64,000 bases of DNA. Source: Bdellovibrionales bacterium RIFOXYA1_FULL_36_14 (GTDB lineage Bacteria > Bdellovibrionota > Bacteriovoracia > Bacteriovoracales > Bacteriovoracaceae). The notes under the pieces were generated by a model that searched no databases, had not been told where the DNA came from, and saw nothing but the letters and a program-made list of their open reading frames with translations. Each line of letters starts with the position of its first letter. Positions within the stretch are counted from its first letter, which is position 1. Shown piece by piece: positions 27,147-37,033 of the stretch. The stretch spans positions 21,099 to 85,098 of the forward strand of contig MEPW01000054.1 of NCBI GenBank assembly GCA_001769975.1, in the 5' to 3' direction. Both the position numbers and the translations under genes were made by a program.

Positions 27147-27712
27147 TTTCTACAACTGAGTTTAAAAAAGGCTTGAAGCTGGAAATAGAAGGTAAGCCTT
27201 ACGAAATTGTTTTTATACAGTTTGTAAATCCAGGAAAAGGATCGGCGTTCTATAAAACCAAATTAAGAAACTTGGAAACTGGATTGGTAATTGAGCGGAC
27301 TTTTAAATCAGGTGTAGATACAGGTGCTGTACAAGCAGATTTACATGACATCGAAATGGAGTATATGTATGGGGATCATAGTGGATTTCACTTTATGGAC
27401 CAAGCTACTTATGAATCCATATGTCTTACAGACGAGCAAGTTACTGACACCAAGGGGTTTTTTCAAGAAGGTATGCGCTTAAAAGTTTTATATTATAAGG
27501 GAAAACCTATTTCAGTAGATCTTCCAAATTTTGTAGTACTTAGGGTTAAAGAAACAGACCCAGGTCTTAAAGGTGATACTGCTTCTGGCGGTAGTAAAAA
27601 AGCAGTTATGGAAACTGGACTTCAAATCAATGTCCCACTTTTTGTTAAAGAGGGTGAGTTATTGAAAATTGATACTAGAACATGTGAGTATGTTGAAAGA
27701 GTTAAAGGCTAA
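27143..27712 (+). CDS. efp: Elongation factor P
   Basis: Relieves ribosome stalling at polyproline. Three OB-like domains in 189 residues. The tip loop reads NPGKGSAF with Lys32 at the position that is lysylated in E. coli or otherwise modified elsewhere. C-terminal signature KVDTRTCEYVERVKG-like (IDTRTCEYVERVKG). No modifying enzyme gene (epmA, earP, ymfI) is nearby. The 161-base gap downstream (27713-27873) shows only short repeats of CTTAAG and no clear gene. Confidence 0.96.
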   Translation: MISTTEFKKGLKLEIEGKPYEIVFIQFVNPGKGSAFYKTKLRNLETGLVIERTFKSGVDTGAVQADLHDIEMEYMYGDHSGFHFMDQATYESICLTDEQVTDTKGFFQEGMRLKVLYYKGKPISVDLPNFVVLRVKETDPGLKGDTASGGSKKAVMETGLQINVPLFVKEGELLKIDTRTCEYVERVKG

Positions 27713-27873
27713 GCGTTTTTGTCAATTTCTTAAGATATTTCTAATTTAGGTGCTCTTGAAAATCATTTGAAAGGACTTAAGTATAGGGAAATTATTACGT
27801 TTCCTGCACCATTTTGCCAAAAGTAGTAAAATAAACACATAATGATGCTTTCGTAATTAGATGAGGAAATATC

Positions 27874-29547
27874 ATGGATGATATTTTACTGGGAAAGGAT
27901 TTGTTTAATCAAAATAAATTTGATGAATCCATCCAATGTTTTAATAAAGTACTAAAAGAAGATCAGGCTTCAGTTGTTGATCAGAATATTTGCTATGAAT
28001 ATCTTATAAAAATCAATGAATTACTTTGTCTAGATCAAGAATTAGATTTAGTTGAAAATCAGTATCTAGATTTTTTAAAAAAAGAAAAATTAGATATACT
28101 TCGGATAAAAATGTTGAAGAAAAAGCTTAATTCAAAGATTTGTAAAAACAAAACCACCAAACTTTTCGAACTATGGGAACTGCTAGAAACTAATGGGAAA
28201 CTCGGTCAAGCTAAGCAAGTAATTCGATTATTAATCGACTTGCTTAAGTCGCACAAAAATACCGGTAAGCTAAGTTTAGTATTGAAGAATTATCAACAAT
28301 CATATGGGGACGATGATTACTTTCAAACGACCCTTTTAGAAGTGCATTTACTGGAGGGAAAGTGGGAAGAGGTTGATGGATTTCTTGAGAAAAGCCTTAG
28401 TGAAAAATCAACTGAAGTATTAAATTTTTATCCCCGAACGTACAGAATTTTAGATGAATTTATTGAAGATGAAAATTTACTAATTGGAAAATATAAGTAC
28501 CTGGCTTTTTATTATATTTTCTCTCTTTTTGTACAATCTAATAAAGATTATAAAAAAATCCAAAAAGATGTCATCAATATTATTTATGAAGCCGTTGCTA
28601 TAAATGGCTTGTGTGACAGGATGTTGGTAATTATATTGGAATATATAAAAATTTATAAATCCTGGTCATTATTATGTAACGAAGATTATTTTGTTGAATA
28701 TGCTAAAAAGGTATGCACAAGCAATAAGGTGATACCTGTCATAATAAGTAAAATTGAAGAATTAAAGTCCTGTGCGCCAGTACAATCCTTATCGGAAAGT
28801 GTTAGGGAAAATGAAGATGAAGTTGATGATAACTTTGGTGAATTAATTAAGCAAAAACATCGCAACGAGCAAAAATCCACTGAAGTACAAAAGCTTGAAA
28901 GAGATATTTTGTTTTTAAGAAGTATTGGAAATAAAAAAAAGGTAAAAGAAAAACTGAAACAATTAAAGCAGCAAGATGGCAACAATACAATAATTGAAAA
29001 TACAAAGGAGAGTAGTAGGAAAGATAATACTCGGGATCCGCTTGGAGACTTGGAGGATATTTTACAAAAAATACATCTCCAAACTGATAATCGGAAAGAT
29101 ACTGCATCAAATAATATACGCCTAAATGAAGTAGCTTTTAAAAGATATCTTGAAACGTTAGACCAACAAATAACACAAAAATATTATGAGGATATCGTTG
29201 TTGCATTATTCGTAACCGGGATGAATGAAGCAGCTTTATTTTTTCTAGATAAAGTTAAGCGTGACCCCGTGATTAATTGCAATGATGTGGTTTATGTCAA
29301 AATAGAATATTTGAAAATCGCCATTTTGTTGGAAATGAATAAATGTGGTGACGTAATTATTGGCGTGGATGATATCGTCGGGAAAATGCCACTACGAATA
29401 AATGAAAAAATTGATTTTTTGTATCTTAAAGGAGAAGCATTACGTAAAACCGGTAACGTTAAAGAAGCTTTAGAAATATATAAATATATTGTAAAAAAAC
29501 AAAAGCACTACCGAATGGTTGAAGCTAGGATTAAAGAGCTTGAATAG
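27874..29547 (+). CDS. Large TPR-like protein of unknown function
   Basis: Not recognised beyond helical repeats. The first TPR-like unit is LLGKDLFNQNKFDESIQCFNKVLKED (about 4-29) and the last is near the C-terminus (DFLYLKGEALRKTGNVKEALEIYKYIVKKQKHYRM, about 518-552); between them are about 450 residues of mostly helical, Lys/Glu-rich sequence. No signal peptide or membrane helix, so probably cytoplasmic. ATG 27874 has GATGAGGAAA just upstream. It overlaps the start of the TamB gene by 8 bases and may be co-translated with it. Function unknown; association with envelope assembly is suggested only by position. Confidence 0.75.
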   Translation: MDDILLGKDLFNQNKFDESIQCFNKVLKEDQASVVDQNICYEYLIKINELLCLDQELDLVENQYLDFLKKEKLDILRIKMLKKKLNSKICKNKTTKLFELWELLETNGKLGQAKQVIRLLIDLLKSHKNTGKLSLVLKNYQQSYGDDDYFQTTLLEVHLLEGKWEEVDGFLEKSLSEKSTEVLNFYPRTYRILDEFIEDENLLIGKYKYLAFYYIFSLFVQSNKDYKKIQKDVINIIYEAVAINGLCDRMLVIILEYIKIYKSWSLLCNEDYFVEYAKKVCTSNKVIPVIISKIEELKSCAPVQSLSESVRENEDEVDDNFGELIKQKHRNEQKSTEVQKLERDILFLRSIGNKKKVKEKLKQLKQQDGNNTIIENTKESSRKDNTRDPLGDLEDILQKIHLQTDNRKDTASNNIRLNEVAFKRYLETLDQQITQKYYEDIVVALFVTGMNEAALFFLDKVKRDPVINCNDVVYVKIEYLKIAILLEMNKCGDVIIGVDDIVGKMPLRINEKIDFLYLKGEALRKTGNVKEALEIYKYIVKKQKHYRMVEARIKELE

Positions 29548-32500
29548 ATTAAATAAATTGATACTTTTATTCTTGCTATTCATCGTGCTCGTTTCAGGAA
29601 TATTTTGGAAAATATTGCAAACAGAGTATCTGGGAAGCTTATTTTCTCAAAAAATTTCTTCTGAGCTGATGGACAAATATCGTATGAGTGTTAAGTTTAG
29701 TAAAATCAGCATTAACGTTTTTCCACCTTCGATATTGATGAAAGACGTCGAGATTAATAATTCCGACGAAATGAAAGAAATGAATCTAAGCATGCTTGTC
29801 GGAGAAATATATGTATATATAGGCTTAATTAATCTATTGTCGAATAAAGTTATAATTGAAAAAATTAAGTTAAATGATGGAAAAATAAAACTTCGCTTAG
29901 ATGAGTCAGCTCAAAACAATTCTGAAGATTTTACTAAAATAAATATTTCAAATTTTTTCGAAAAAAATATTTTTACTTTTTTTAAAAATCTTCCGGTTAT
30001 TATAAAAAAAATTGAAATTGTCAGTACTTCAATTGAGTTGAATAATCGAAGTGTCTGGATAGAAGAGTTCGTGTTGAAATTAGGTAAAAATATTTTAAGC
30101 TTGATTGCTAATTTTGAAAATATTTCAATAGATAGCATATCGGGTGTTAAACTTGAAAAAGTTGATAGTTTTAATCTAAAGGTTGATTATTCTCTGGGAA
30201 AACTGTCAGTTAAGGAATTAAAAATTTATAAAAATTATGAGAGATATGAACTTGGTGGGGAATTTTATAATGATTTAGAGTTTTTAAGTTTTGATGGTAC
30301 TTTGCATGTAGAAGGAAAGATTCAAGATTTATTAAATCGATTGAGGGTGAATTCACACAACGATATTGAAGGGGATGTAGAGCTTGATGTGCATTTTAGT
30401 AAATCAATATTAGATCCTAGCGTTGAGTTTTCATTGTCTGTAAATAATTTTATAAGCCCGTGGGCTAAATTGGAAAGAGTTAACTTAGAAGGTAAAAAAG
30501 ATAATAGTTTGCTTATTATTAACAAAATGTTTTGTGAGGATAAATTGGGAAAATTATCGCTAGCAAATTCATTTGCCATATATGATATCAAAAATAAAAA
30601 GAATATAGATAATAAAATAGTCGTCAATGCTCAAAATTTACACACGAATACTGCCCTTTATATTGTGAAAGAAAATCTAGATAAACTTAAAGGCTATATG
30701 AACGGAAGTGTGGAAGTGGAATTATCAAAAGATTTAAAAACGCTATCATTTAGGCCTCTTGATGGTTTTTACATATCTGAATTATTGCTGTTGGGACAAA
30801 CTAATCCAATTATAAAAAATGCAAAAGTATATCTTGAAACTGGGAGTTTTGATGTTGGTTTAAATGGTGAGGGCGTGGTAGATATAAATACTATAGTAAA
30901 ATTTAAAAATACTTCATTGCCGGTTAAAGGTACCATAGCTAATTCAATTGATTTAGAAGTGATCGATGGGGAAATTGATTTCAAGGAATTTGGTCCTATT
31001 GCAGGATTTCCCTTGAAAGGAAATGGCGATATCGATTTTAAAATAAATGGCGATAGCAAAAGTGTGATTTTTGATTTTAATATCGGATTATCAGAAGTGG
31101 TGGTGAATGACTATAACTTGGGAATTGTGGTAGGAAAAGTTAAACTTAATCTTAATAATTTACTATTATCAATAGATGCCAAAAACTGTAAATATCAATC
31201 AGTTCTGTATTCCGCCAAAGGTGATATTGATATTAGAAATCAAGGGGATTTAGATTTAGTGGTTGATGTTCAAACCGGTGGGGCAGCCGATTTGTTCAAA
31301 ATGATTTATCCTCTGACTCAAGGTATGAAAAACAATATTTTGCAATCAATAAATTTTGTAATGGGATCTAAAATTCAGATAAAAGGGAAGCCCGATGGTG
31401 ATAATTTAAATATTGTTGGCGCAATCAAGGGAAAAAACTTGCAATTTTTCACTGAAGAATTTGAAAAATTCAACCTTGATTTGGTCTTAAAAGATAACAT
31501 CATTCAGATCAAGAATTTTGTAATAAAAAAACATAGTTCATTTATAGACGGAAGATTTTCTTATGACCTGACTAATAATTTTATTGATTATGAAATAAAG
31601 CTGGCGAATTTGAAATTAAAAGATTTGAATATTTATAATGCTCTAAATCTGGGTTACGACGGGCAGGTCGATAGTACTTTTTATGGCAGTGGTTCAATGG
31701 ATGAATTGATAACCAGGTGTTCATTGATCATGTCTAATGCTTATATTGGTGATTTAGCTGTTAAAGGAACATCCATAAATATTTATTCCAATGGTAAAAG
31801 TTGGTATGTTAATGGGGAGGTTTTGGGTGATACTATTAAGTTGGATTCTTTTATAAATTTTGATAACACATCTAAAATAATGCCTCAGCCTTCTTACGTT
31901 AATCTAGATATTAAAACTAATAAAGTTAAAGAACTGGCAGGTATTTTGTCCGATCACAATATCAAAGATACCACGCTAGGAGGAGTAATTGAGGGCAATC
32001 TGCGCTCAACATTTAATATATTTGATTTGGAAAAATTAAATATTGCTTTAAACATAATAAAACTTAACTTATCAAAGGCAGGGAAACTTTACCGTATTCA
32101 AGCCGACAAAAACCAAATAATTATTAATAAAGGAAATATTGAAAAATGGGATATAGTAGTTGGCGGTGACAATGAATGGCTTAAGTCAAGCGGAACAGGA
32201 GACCAAAATCGAGGAGTTAAAATTCATACAGAATATCAAATCGATGCTGGTTTACTCGAGATGTTGTCTCGCAAGATTAAGAAAGCAGAAGGAAAAGTCA
32301 GGGGTAATGCCGAGTTGCTAGTTAATAAAAATGGACACGACTTGATTGTGATGTCTTCAGGCAAGGGTTTGGCAATCAAGATTGATGGATTACCTGGAAT
32401 GTTTGAAAAATTGAATTTTAATATTTTGCTAGAAAAAAATATTTTAGAATTAAAAAAACTTGAGAGCGTATATGGGGGAGGGAAAGTAAATGCATCCGGT

Positions 32501-33595
32501 GAGATTGTGTTACAAACTCCTTTCCCTAAAGTTAAAATTTGGGGTAAGTTTAATGACACAAATCTTTCCTTGTTGAAAAAAACTAACTTAACTGCTTCCG
32601 GGGAATTTGCTTTAACTGGTTCTCAACTACCATATTTACTGGAAGGAAAGATATTTTTAAGTAAGGCGGATATTTTTGATGAATTAGATGATTTGATTAA
32701 AAGTAAAAAAACTGTTTCCAATTCATATGACAGATATTTACCAAGCTTGGAGAATAAACGGAAATTGGTATTTTTAAATTATAAAATTATCATTCAGCCC
32801 ACTACCTTAATTTCAATTAAAAATGCACTTGCAGATGTTAAATTGGATGGCTTTGTTAATATTGATGGTAATTTTGACGACCCAGACATTTCTGGCGAGT
32901 TGAAAATTGCGCCTGCCTCTAGCAGGTTATTTTTCAAGGGTAATGAGTTTTTTATCAACGAAGGACGGATTATTCTGGCAGGGGAAAACATTGGAAGAAA
33001 ACCAGAAATTAATCTTTTAGGCCATGCTAAAGTTAATGAATATGATATCAAGCTGATTATAAATGGAAGTTTAGATAATATTAATATTAATTTAAGTTCT
33101 GAACCCGTTCTTTCTAGAGAAGATATAATATCATTGCTTGCGCTGGGATTCACCACAGAAACTTCAAAAAATTTACAACAGGGAGATCGCCAGGCAATGA
33201 CCTCGGTCGGCCTTGGAAGTCTACTTGTCGAACAATTAAAAATTAATCAAAGTCTTAATTCTTCGCTTGGTTTGAAACTTAGCATTGTACAGGAGTTTCA
33301 AGATACTGAAAATTCTTTAGTTGGAGGAACTTCTTCATCTGGCGAACATGGGACTACTAAAATAAGATCCGCCACTAAAGTTAAAGTGAAAAAGCAGTTA
33401 GGCAAAAAAGTGGATGCTTCAGTTTCTAGCGTGGTTGGAGGGTCGTTGGGTGAAAAGCAAGAAATGAATTTAAATTATAATTTTAATAAAAATTGGACCC
33501 TGCAAGGAGTGTATGAAATTAAAACAGATCCAGAAATTTCTTCGGAATCAAGTACTTCGGTGGGAGCAGATTTGAAATTGAGGTTATCGTTTTGA
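29540..33595 (+). CDS. tamB: TamB-like inner-membrane/periplasmic bridge protein
   Basis: AsmA/TamB-type giant protein that spans from inner to outer membrane, working in outer-membrane protein insertion and/or phospholipid transport. It has one N-terminal membrane helix (LILLFLLFIVLVSGIFW), a very long repetitive beta-rich region, and the C-terminal TamB (DUF490) domain, marked by LSSEPVLSREDIISLLALGFTTE and the final beta-strand ending LKLRLSF. About 1350 residues, similar to E. coli TamB. TTG 29540, with AGGA 9 bases upstream, is preferred over TTG 29519 of the track. The stop overlaps the Omp85 start (TTGA), so the two are made together. Confidence 0.9.
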   Translation: MNRLNKLILLFLLFIVLVSGIFWKILQTEYLGSLFSQKISSELMDKYRMSVKFSKISINVFPPSILMKDVEINNSDEMKEMNLSMLVGEIYVYIGLINLLSNKVIIEKIKLNDGKIKLRLDESAQNNSEDFTKINISNFFEKNIFTFFKNLPVIIKKIEIVSTSIELNNRSVWIEEFVLKLGKNILSLIANFENISIDSISGVKLEKVDSFNLKVDYSLGKLSVKELKIYKNYERYELGGEFYNDLEFLSFDGTLHVEGKIQDLLNRLRVNSHNDIEGDVELDVHFSKSILDPSVEFSLSVNNFISPWAKLERVNLEGKKDNSLLIINKMFCEDKLGKLSLANSFAIYDIKNKKNIDNKIVVNAQNLHTNTALYIVKENLDKLKGYMNGSVEVELSKDLKTLSFRPLDGFYISELLLLGQTNPIIKNAKVYLETGSFDVGLNGEGVVDINTIVKFKNTSLPVKGTIANSIDLEVIDGEIDFKEFGPIAGFPLKGNGDIDFKINGDSKSVIFDFNIGLSEVVVNDYNLGIVVGKVKLNLNNLLLSIDAKNCKYQSVLYSAKGDIDIRNQGDLDLVVDVQTGGAADLFKMIYPLTQGMKNNILQSINFVMGSKIQIKGKPDGDNLNIVGAIKGKNLQFFTEEFEKFNLDLVLKDNIIQIKNFVIKKHSSFIDGRFSYDLTNNFIDYEIKLANLKLKDLNIYNALNLGYDGQVDSTFYGSGSMDELITRCSLIMSNAYIGDLAVKGTSINIYSNGKSWYVNGEVLGDTIKLDSFINFDNTSKIMPQPSYVNLDIKTNKVKELAGILSDHNIKDTTLGGVIEGNLRSTFNIFDLEKLNIALNIIKLNLSKAGKLYRIQADKNQIIINKGNIEKWDIVVGGDNEWLKSSGTGDQNRGVKIHTEYQIDAGLLEMLSRKIKKAEGKVRGNAELLVNKNGHDLIVMSSGKGLAIKIDGLPGMFEKLNFNILLEKNILELKKLESVYGGGKVNASGEIVLQTPFPKVKIWGKFNDTNLSLLKKTNLTASGEFALTGSQLPYLLEGKIFLSKADIFDELDDLIKSKKTVSNSYDRYLPSLENKRKLVFLNYKIIIQPTTLISIKNALADVKLDGFVNIDGNFDDPDISGELKIAPASSRLFFKGNEFFINEGRIILAGENIGRKPEINLLGHAKVNEYDIKLIINGSLDNININLSSEPVLSREDIISLLALGFTTETSKNLQQGDRQAMTSVGLGSLLVEQLKINQSLNSSLGLKLSIVQEFQDTENSLVGGTSSSGEHGTTKIRSATKVKVKKQLGKKVDASVSSVVGGSLGEKQEMNLNYNFNKNWTLQGVYEIKTDPEISSESSTSVGADLKLRLSF

Positions 33596-36456
33596 TAAAA
33601 TTATTTATAACAATATTTTTAATTTTTATCAGTGCGTATAGTTATGCTCAAAAAGAATTTTATATTAAAGAGGTTATATTGGAGTGTTCTATTCCCAATG
33701 GATGTGAAAGATATAAAAATCGAATTTATGAATTAAAACAGCAAACATTAGAAATATCCAAAATTCAAGAGAAAACTAAAAACTTCTTGGCAGAAGGCTT
33801 ATTGAATGATTTAAGTTTGCAAATTTTTGAGATTAATGAAAATGAAGCAAAAATCATCATCAAGATGGATCCAAAAAGAAGAGTCGGTAAAATAACAATT
33901 GAATCAAATGTTCAGGATATAAATATTCAACAAATCTATAAAGCTTTTCCCTATAAAATGGATGATGTTTTTGACGCACAAACGGGAATAGATGCTAAAA
34001 AGGTATTGGAGAGTTATTTGTTACAGAAAAAAATAATTGTTGAAAAAATTACAATTACAAATTCGTATTATCGAGACAGGATTGATTTTAATATTCAATT
34101 AAACATAAAGAAAGTTATACGAGTTTTAGATATTACCATTAATTGTCAAGACAGTTTGATTAAAAAGAAGATCACCACATCATTTCATAAATTTAAAAAA
34201 GGCATATATGATCTGTCGGAAATAAAAATTGAATTAGAACAAATTATCAATGATTTTAAAAATAATGGTTATTACAATTTTCAAGCAGCGATAAGCGAAT
34301 ATTTTTCAGAAAGCGGGGATGTCAAAATTGTTTTATCTGTGGAAGCTGGTGAAATAATCAATTTTCATCTTCAAGGAAACTATATTCTTGATCGCCGAGA
34401 AGTTCTTGGTTTTATCAAATCTTTTGTAAGAAGCAACCAGGGTAAATTTACTTTTACAGAGCTTGAAAGAATGATTAACGAAAAGTACGAAGAATATGGA
34501 GTTTATAATACAAATGTCAAAACGAGAAATCAGACTGGCGTAAATAAACTGGGTAGAAAGTATACCAACTACTATCTCAAAATCAACGAAGGTAAAAAAG
34601 TTCCAATATTAACTTTTACATATTATGGAAACGAAAAATGGAGTGACCAAAAACTTAAAAAATTATATGAAAAAAAGGCAACCGCTATGGCGAGTCGAGG
34701 ATATGTTGATCGGAACTATCTTCAACAATTTAGTAATATTATCAAAGATGGTTATCTTAGAGAGGGCTACGTTTTTGCGGAAGTGACTGATCCGAAAGTG
34801 GTTTTTGCTGATAACTATCAAAGCGCAGGTGTAGAATATATCATTCGAGAAAAGCAGCAAGTTACGCTAGAAAAAATAAATCTCAATAATTTAGATACAG
34901 ATTTGGCTTTGAAGATTAAAGAAACTTTAATTAATAAGGCAGGTACCCCAGTTAATTTGGTTGAATTGCAAACTGACTTGCAAACAGTTTTAAATAAAGT
35001 TAGAAATGAGGGTTATTATTTTGCCGATATTGTTAATGTCGATGATCCAAAACTGCTTCAATTTGACCTTTCGCAAACTTCTGCCATCCTAAATATTGAT
35101 GTGAAAACTGGTAAAAAACTCATTTTTCACGAAGTAGTCGTGTCGGGAAATATTACTACTAAATCCGAAGTTATTTTACGTGAAGTTAATTTGAAAAAAG
35201 GAGATTTAATAAATAATGAGGTTATAGAAAAAATAAAAGATTATCTTTTGTCTACCGGATTATTTTCTAGTATTAAAATTTCGCCAGTCATTCAAATGCG
35301 TAAGGAAGATTCTGAGTTATATTACACTAACTTGTTTATTGAAATTCGCGAGAGAGATTTTGGTGCTTTAGAAGTAGCCCCTGGATATCGTACAGATATA
35401 GGCGTAAAACTAGCTACTTCAGTTACCTATAATAATTTATGGGGAATGAATAGGGCCTTAAGTTTAAAATTAGAAACCAACCAACGCTTAGATTTTGATA
35501 GTTTTGATGATAGAAGAAAACAGGAAGAAAAAAGGTTGTTTGAGTACAATGCTAAGCTGGGATATGAGGAACCTTATATGTTCAGCCTTCCTATTGCATT
35601 TGATGGTGAAGTCTCTCAGGTAAGGAGAAGGTATTATTCTTTCGATGCAGATATTTCTAGGATATCTACGCTTTTTACAAAACTGTTTTTTTCCCGAAAA
35701 TTGTCCACTTCATTACGTTATAAATTGGAAGAGATAAAACCGTTTGATGTAACTGATTTAAAAGATCAAGATGATTATAGAATAGGTAGTATTACTCCTG
35801 TTGTTACTCTGGATTTTCGTGATCGAAACATAAATCCTCGGAAAGGATCTCACTTAATGTTGTCATGTGAATATGCTCATCCAGCATTTTTGTCACAAAA
35901 AACTAGCGAACTTGAAATTAACTTTATGAAAATGGTAAGTAGAAATAAATTTTATTATACTATAGGTGAGGTTACCATTGCTGCTTTTATATCTATGGGA
36001 TTTCAACAAAATTTAGCATCTGATACGGATAAGATCATTGCCTCTGAAGGTCGTGCCCGAGGCTTTATCCCAAGTCGAGAAGTTTTTCGTTTGGATGGTA
36101 CAGATACAGTTAGGGGATTTGATGATACAGAAATAAATCGCTTAAATGATCCCCAGGATTTAGATATTGCAGAATATGTAGTTGGAAATAAAGCATTTTT
36201 TGCAAATTACAAAATTGAGCCAAGATTTGTCGTCGCAGAAAATATAATGGTGGGAACTTTTTTTGATGCTGGACGGGTTTATGTAAATCGCTTTGATCCA
36301 TTAAAAGTGCGTACCGCCGTAGGGCTTAGTTTGAAAATATTGACTCCAGTTGGAACGTTAGACTTTGACTATGGGGTAAAACTAAAAAGAGAAAGCTATT
36401 CAGATGGTGAGCGAGATAGCTTTGGTAGATTTCATCTTTCAATTGGATATTTTTAA
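33592..36456 (+). CDS. Omp85-family outer-membrane assembly protein (TamA/BamA-like)
   Basis: Outer-membrane barrel that inserts other barrel proteins, or works with TamB. Signal peptide (about 1-19), then a long series of POTRA-like domains (about 20-600; roughly five to seven, for example ILNIDVKTGKKLIFHEVVVSGNITTKSEVILREVNLKKGD), and a 16-strand barrel domain with DFRDRNINPRKGSHLML and the conserved loop-6 motif VRGF (DTVRGFDDTE). The C-terminal residue is Phe (LSIGYF), as expected for a BAM substrate. With 954 residues it has more POTRA sequence than E. coli BamA or TamA. Coupling to tamB favours a TamA role; BamA cannot be excluded. Confidence 0.9.
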   Translation: MIKLFITIFLIFISAYSYAQKEFYIKEVILECSIPNGCERYKNRIYELKQQTLEISKIQEKTKNFLAEGLLNDLSLQIFEINENEAKIIIKMDPKRRVGKITIESNVQDINIQQIYKAFPYKMDDVFDAQTGIDAKKVLESYLLQKKIIVEKITITNSYYRDRIDFNIQLNIKKVIRVLDITINCQDSLIKKKITTSFHKFKKGIYDLSEIKIELEQIINDFKNNGYYNFQAAISEYFSESGDVKIVLSVEAGEIINFHLQGNYILDRREVLGFIKSFVRSNQGKFTFTELERMINEKYEEYGVYNTNVKTRNQTGVNKLGRKYTNYYLKINEGKKVPILTFTYYGNEKWSDQKLKKLYEKKATAMASRGYVDRNYLQQFSNIIKDGYLREGYVFAEVTDPKVVFADNYQSAGVEYIIREKQQVTLEKINLNNLDTDLALKIKETLINKAGTPVNLVELQTDLQTVLNKVRNEGYYFADIVNVDDPKLLQFDLSQTSAILNIDVKTGKKLIFHEVVVSGNITTKSEVILREVNLKKGDLINNEVIEKIKDYLLSTGLFSSIKISPVIQMRKEDSELYYTNLFIEIRERDFGALEVAPGYRTDIGVKLATSVTYNNLWGMNRALSLKLETNQRLDFDSFDDRRKQEEKRLFEYNAKLGYEEPYMFSLPIAFDGEVSQVRRRYYSFDADISRISTLFTKLFFSRKLSTSLRYKLEEIKPFDVTDLKDQDDYRIGSITPVVTLDFRDRNINPRKGSHLMLSCEYAHPAFLSQKTSELEINFMKMVSRNKFYYTIGEVTIAAFISMGFQQNLASDTDKIIASEGRARGFIPSREVFRLDGTDTVRGFDDTEINRLNDPQDLDIAEYVVGNKAFFANYKIEPRFVVAENIMVGTFFDAGRVYVNRFDPLKVRTAVGLSLKILTPVGTLDFDYGVKLKRESYSDGERDSFGRFHLSIGYF

Positions 36457-36486
36457 TGATTTTATAATGAAAATTCTTTAGGGTGC

Positions 36487-36515
36487 TTGACTTGTTGGCC
36501 AATATTACCTATAAG
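36487..36515 (+). promoter_or_regulatory. Sigma70-type promoter of rplM-rpsI
   Basis: TTGACT (36487-36492), exactly 17 bases, then TATAAG (36510-36515). Both boxes are close to consensus. The start site would be near 36522, leaving a leader of about 60 bases before the rplM ATG that contains the hairpin listed next. Confidence 0.7.
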
Positions 36516-36532
36516 AAAAGTCATTACGGATC

Positions 36533-36558
36533 AATTTATTTGTTTTTGTAAATAAATT
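36533..36558 (+). promoter_or_regulatory. Leader hairpin of the L13-S9 operon
   Basis: A perfect 9-base-pair inverted repeat, AATTTATTT / AAATAAATT with an 8-base loop, lies between the promoter and the rplM ribosome site (AGAGAG) and is followed by a T-rich run. It could be an attenuator or a binding site for autoregulation by L13, which is known for rplM in E. coli; here it is only inferred. Confidence 0.45.
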
Positions 36559-36583
36559 TTGTTTTTCAAAGAGAGTGTTGCTT

Positions 36584-37030
36584 ATGTTTACTCAGAAGTC
36601 TTTTGTTTTGAAACCGGCTGATGCAAATAAGAAATGGTTTCTGGTGGATGGTGAAAATAAAGTTGTTGGTCGTTTGGCTACCGAAGTAGCGGATCTGCTT
36701 CGTGGTAAAAATAGTCCTTGCTATACACCTAATGTTGATTCAGGTGATTACGTAGTAATAGTTAATGCAGAAAAAATTAAACTTACTGGTAATAAAATTG
36801 ATAAAAAGTTGTATTATTGGCATTCCAATTTTATTGGTGGATTAAAACAAAGAACGGCGAAAGAGCAGTTAGTAAAAAATCCTCAGAAAGTAATTATGGA
36901 AGCCGTGAAGGGTATGTTGCCTAAAAATGCTTTAGGAAGAAAACAGTTGAAAAAACTTAAACTGGTAGTTGGTAGTGAACATACTTATCAAGCTCAAAAA
37001 CCAGAAGTTTATGAAATAAAAGAGGGTTAG
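36584..37030 (+). CDS. rplM: 50S ribosomal protein L13
   Basis: Large-subunit protein L13. Family signature is complete: KWFLVDGENKVVGRLATEVADLLRGK, SGDYVVIVNAEKIKLTG and AVKGMLPKNALGRKQLKKLKL. The track starts at GTG 36575; ATG 36584 gives the normal N-terminus (MFTQKSFVLKP) with AGAGAG about 8 bases upstream, so I use that. Forms the standard rplM-rpsI pair with 3 bases between them, with its own promoter and a strong terminator after rpsI. Confidence 0.98.
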   Translation: MFTQKSFVLKPADANKKWFLVDGENKVVGRLATEVADLLRGKNSPCYTPNVDSGDYVVIVNAEKIKLTGNKIDKKLYYWHSNFIGGLKQRTAKEQLVKNPQKVIMEAVKGMLPKNALGRKQLKKLKLVVGSEHTYQAQKPEVYEIKEG

Positions 37031-37033
37031 AAT

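Noticed and set aside
27713-27873. Small RNA or terminator after efp
   Set aside because: Only short CTTAAG and AGGAAA/TTTCCT repeats are present, with no stable GC stem or T run.
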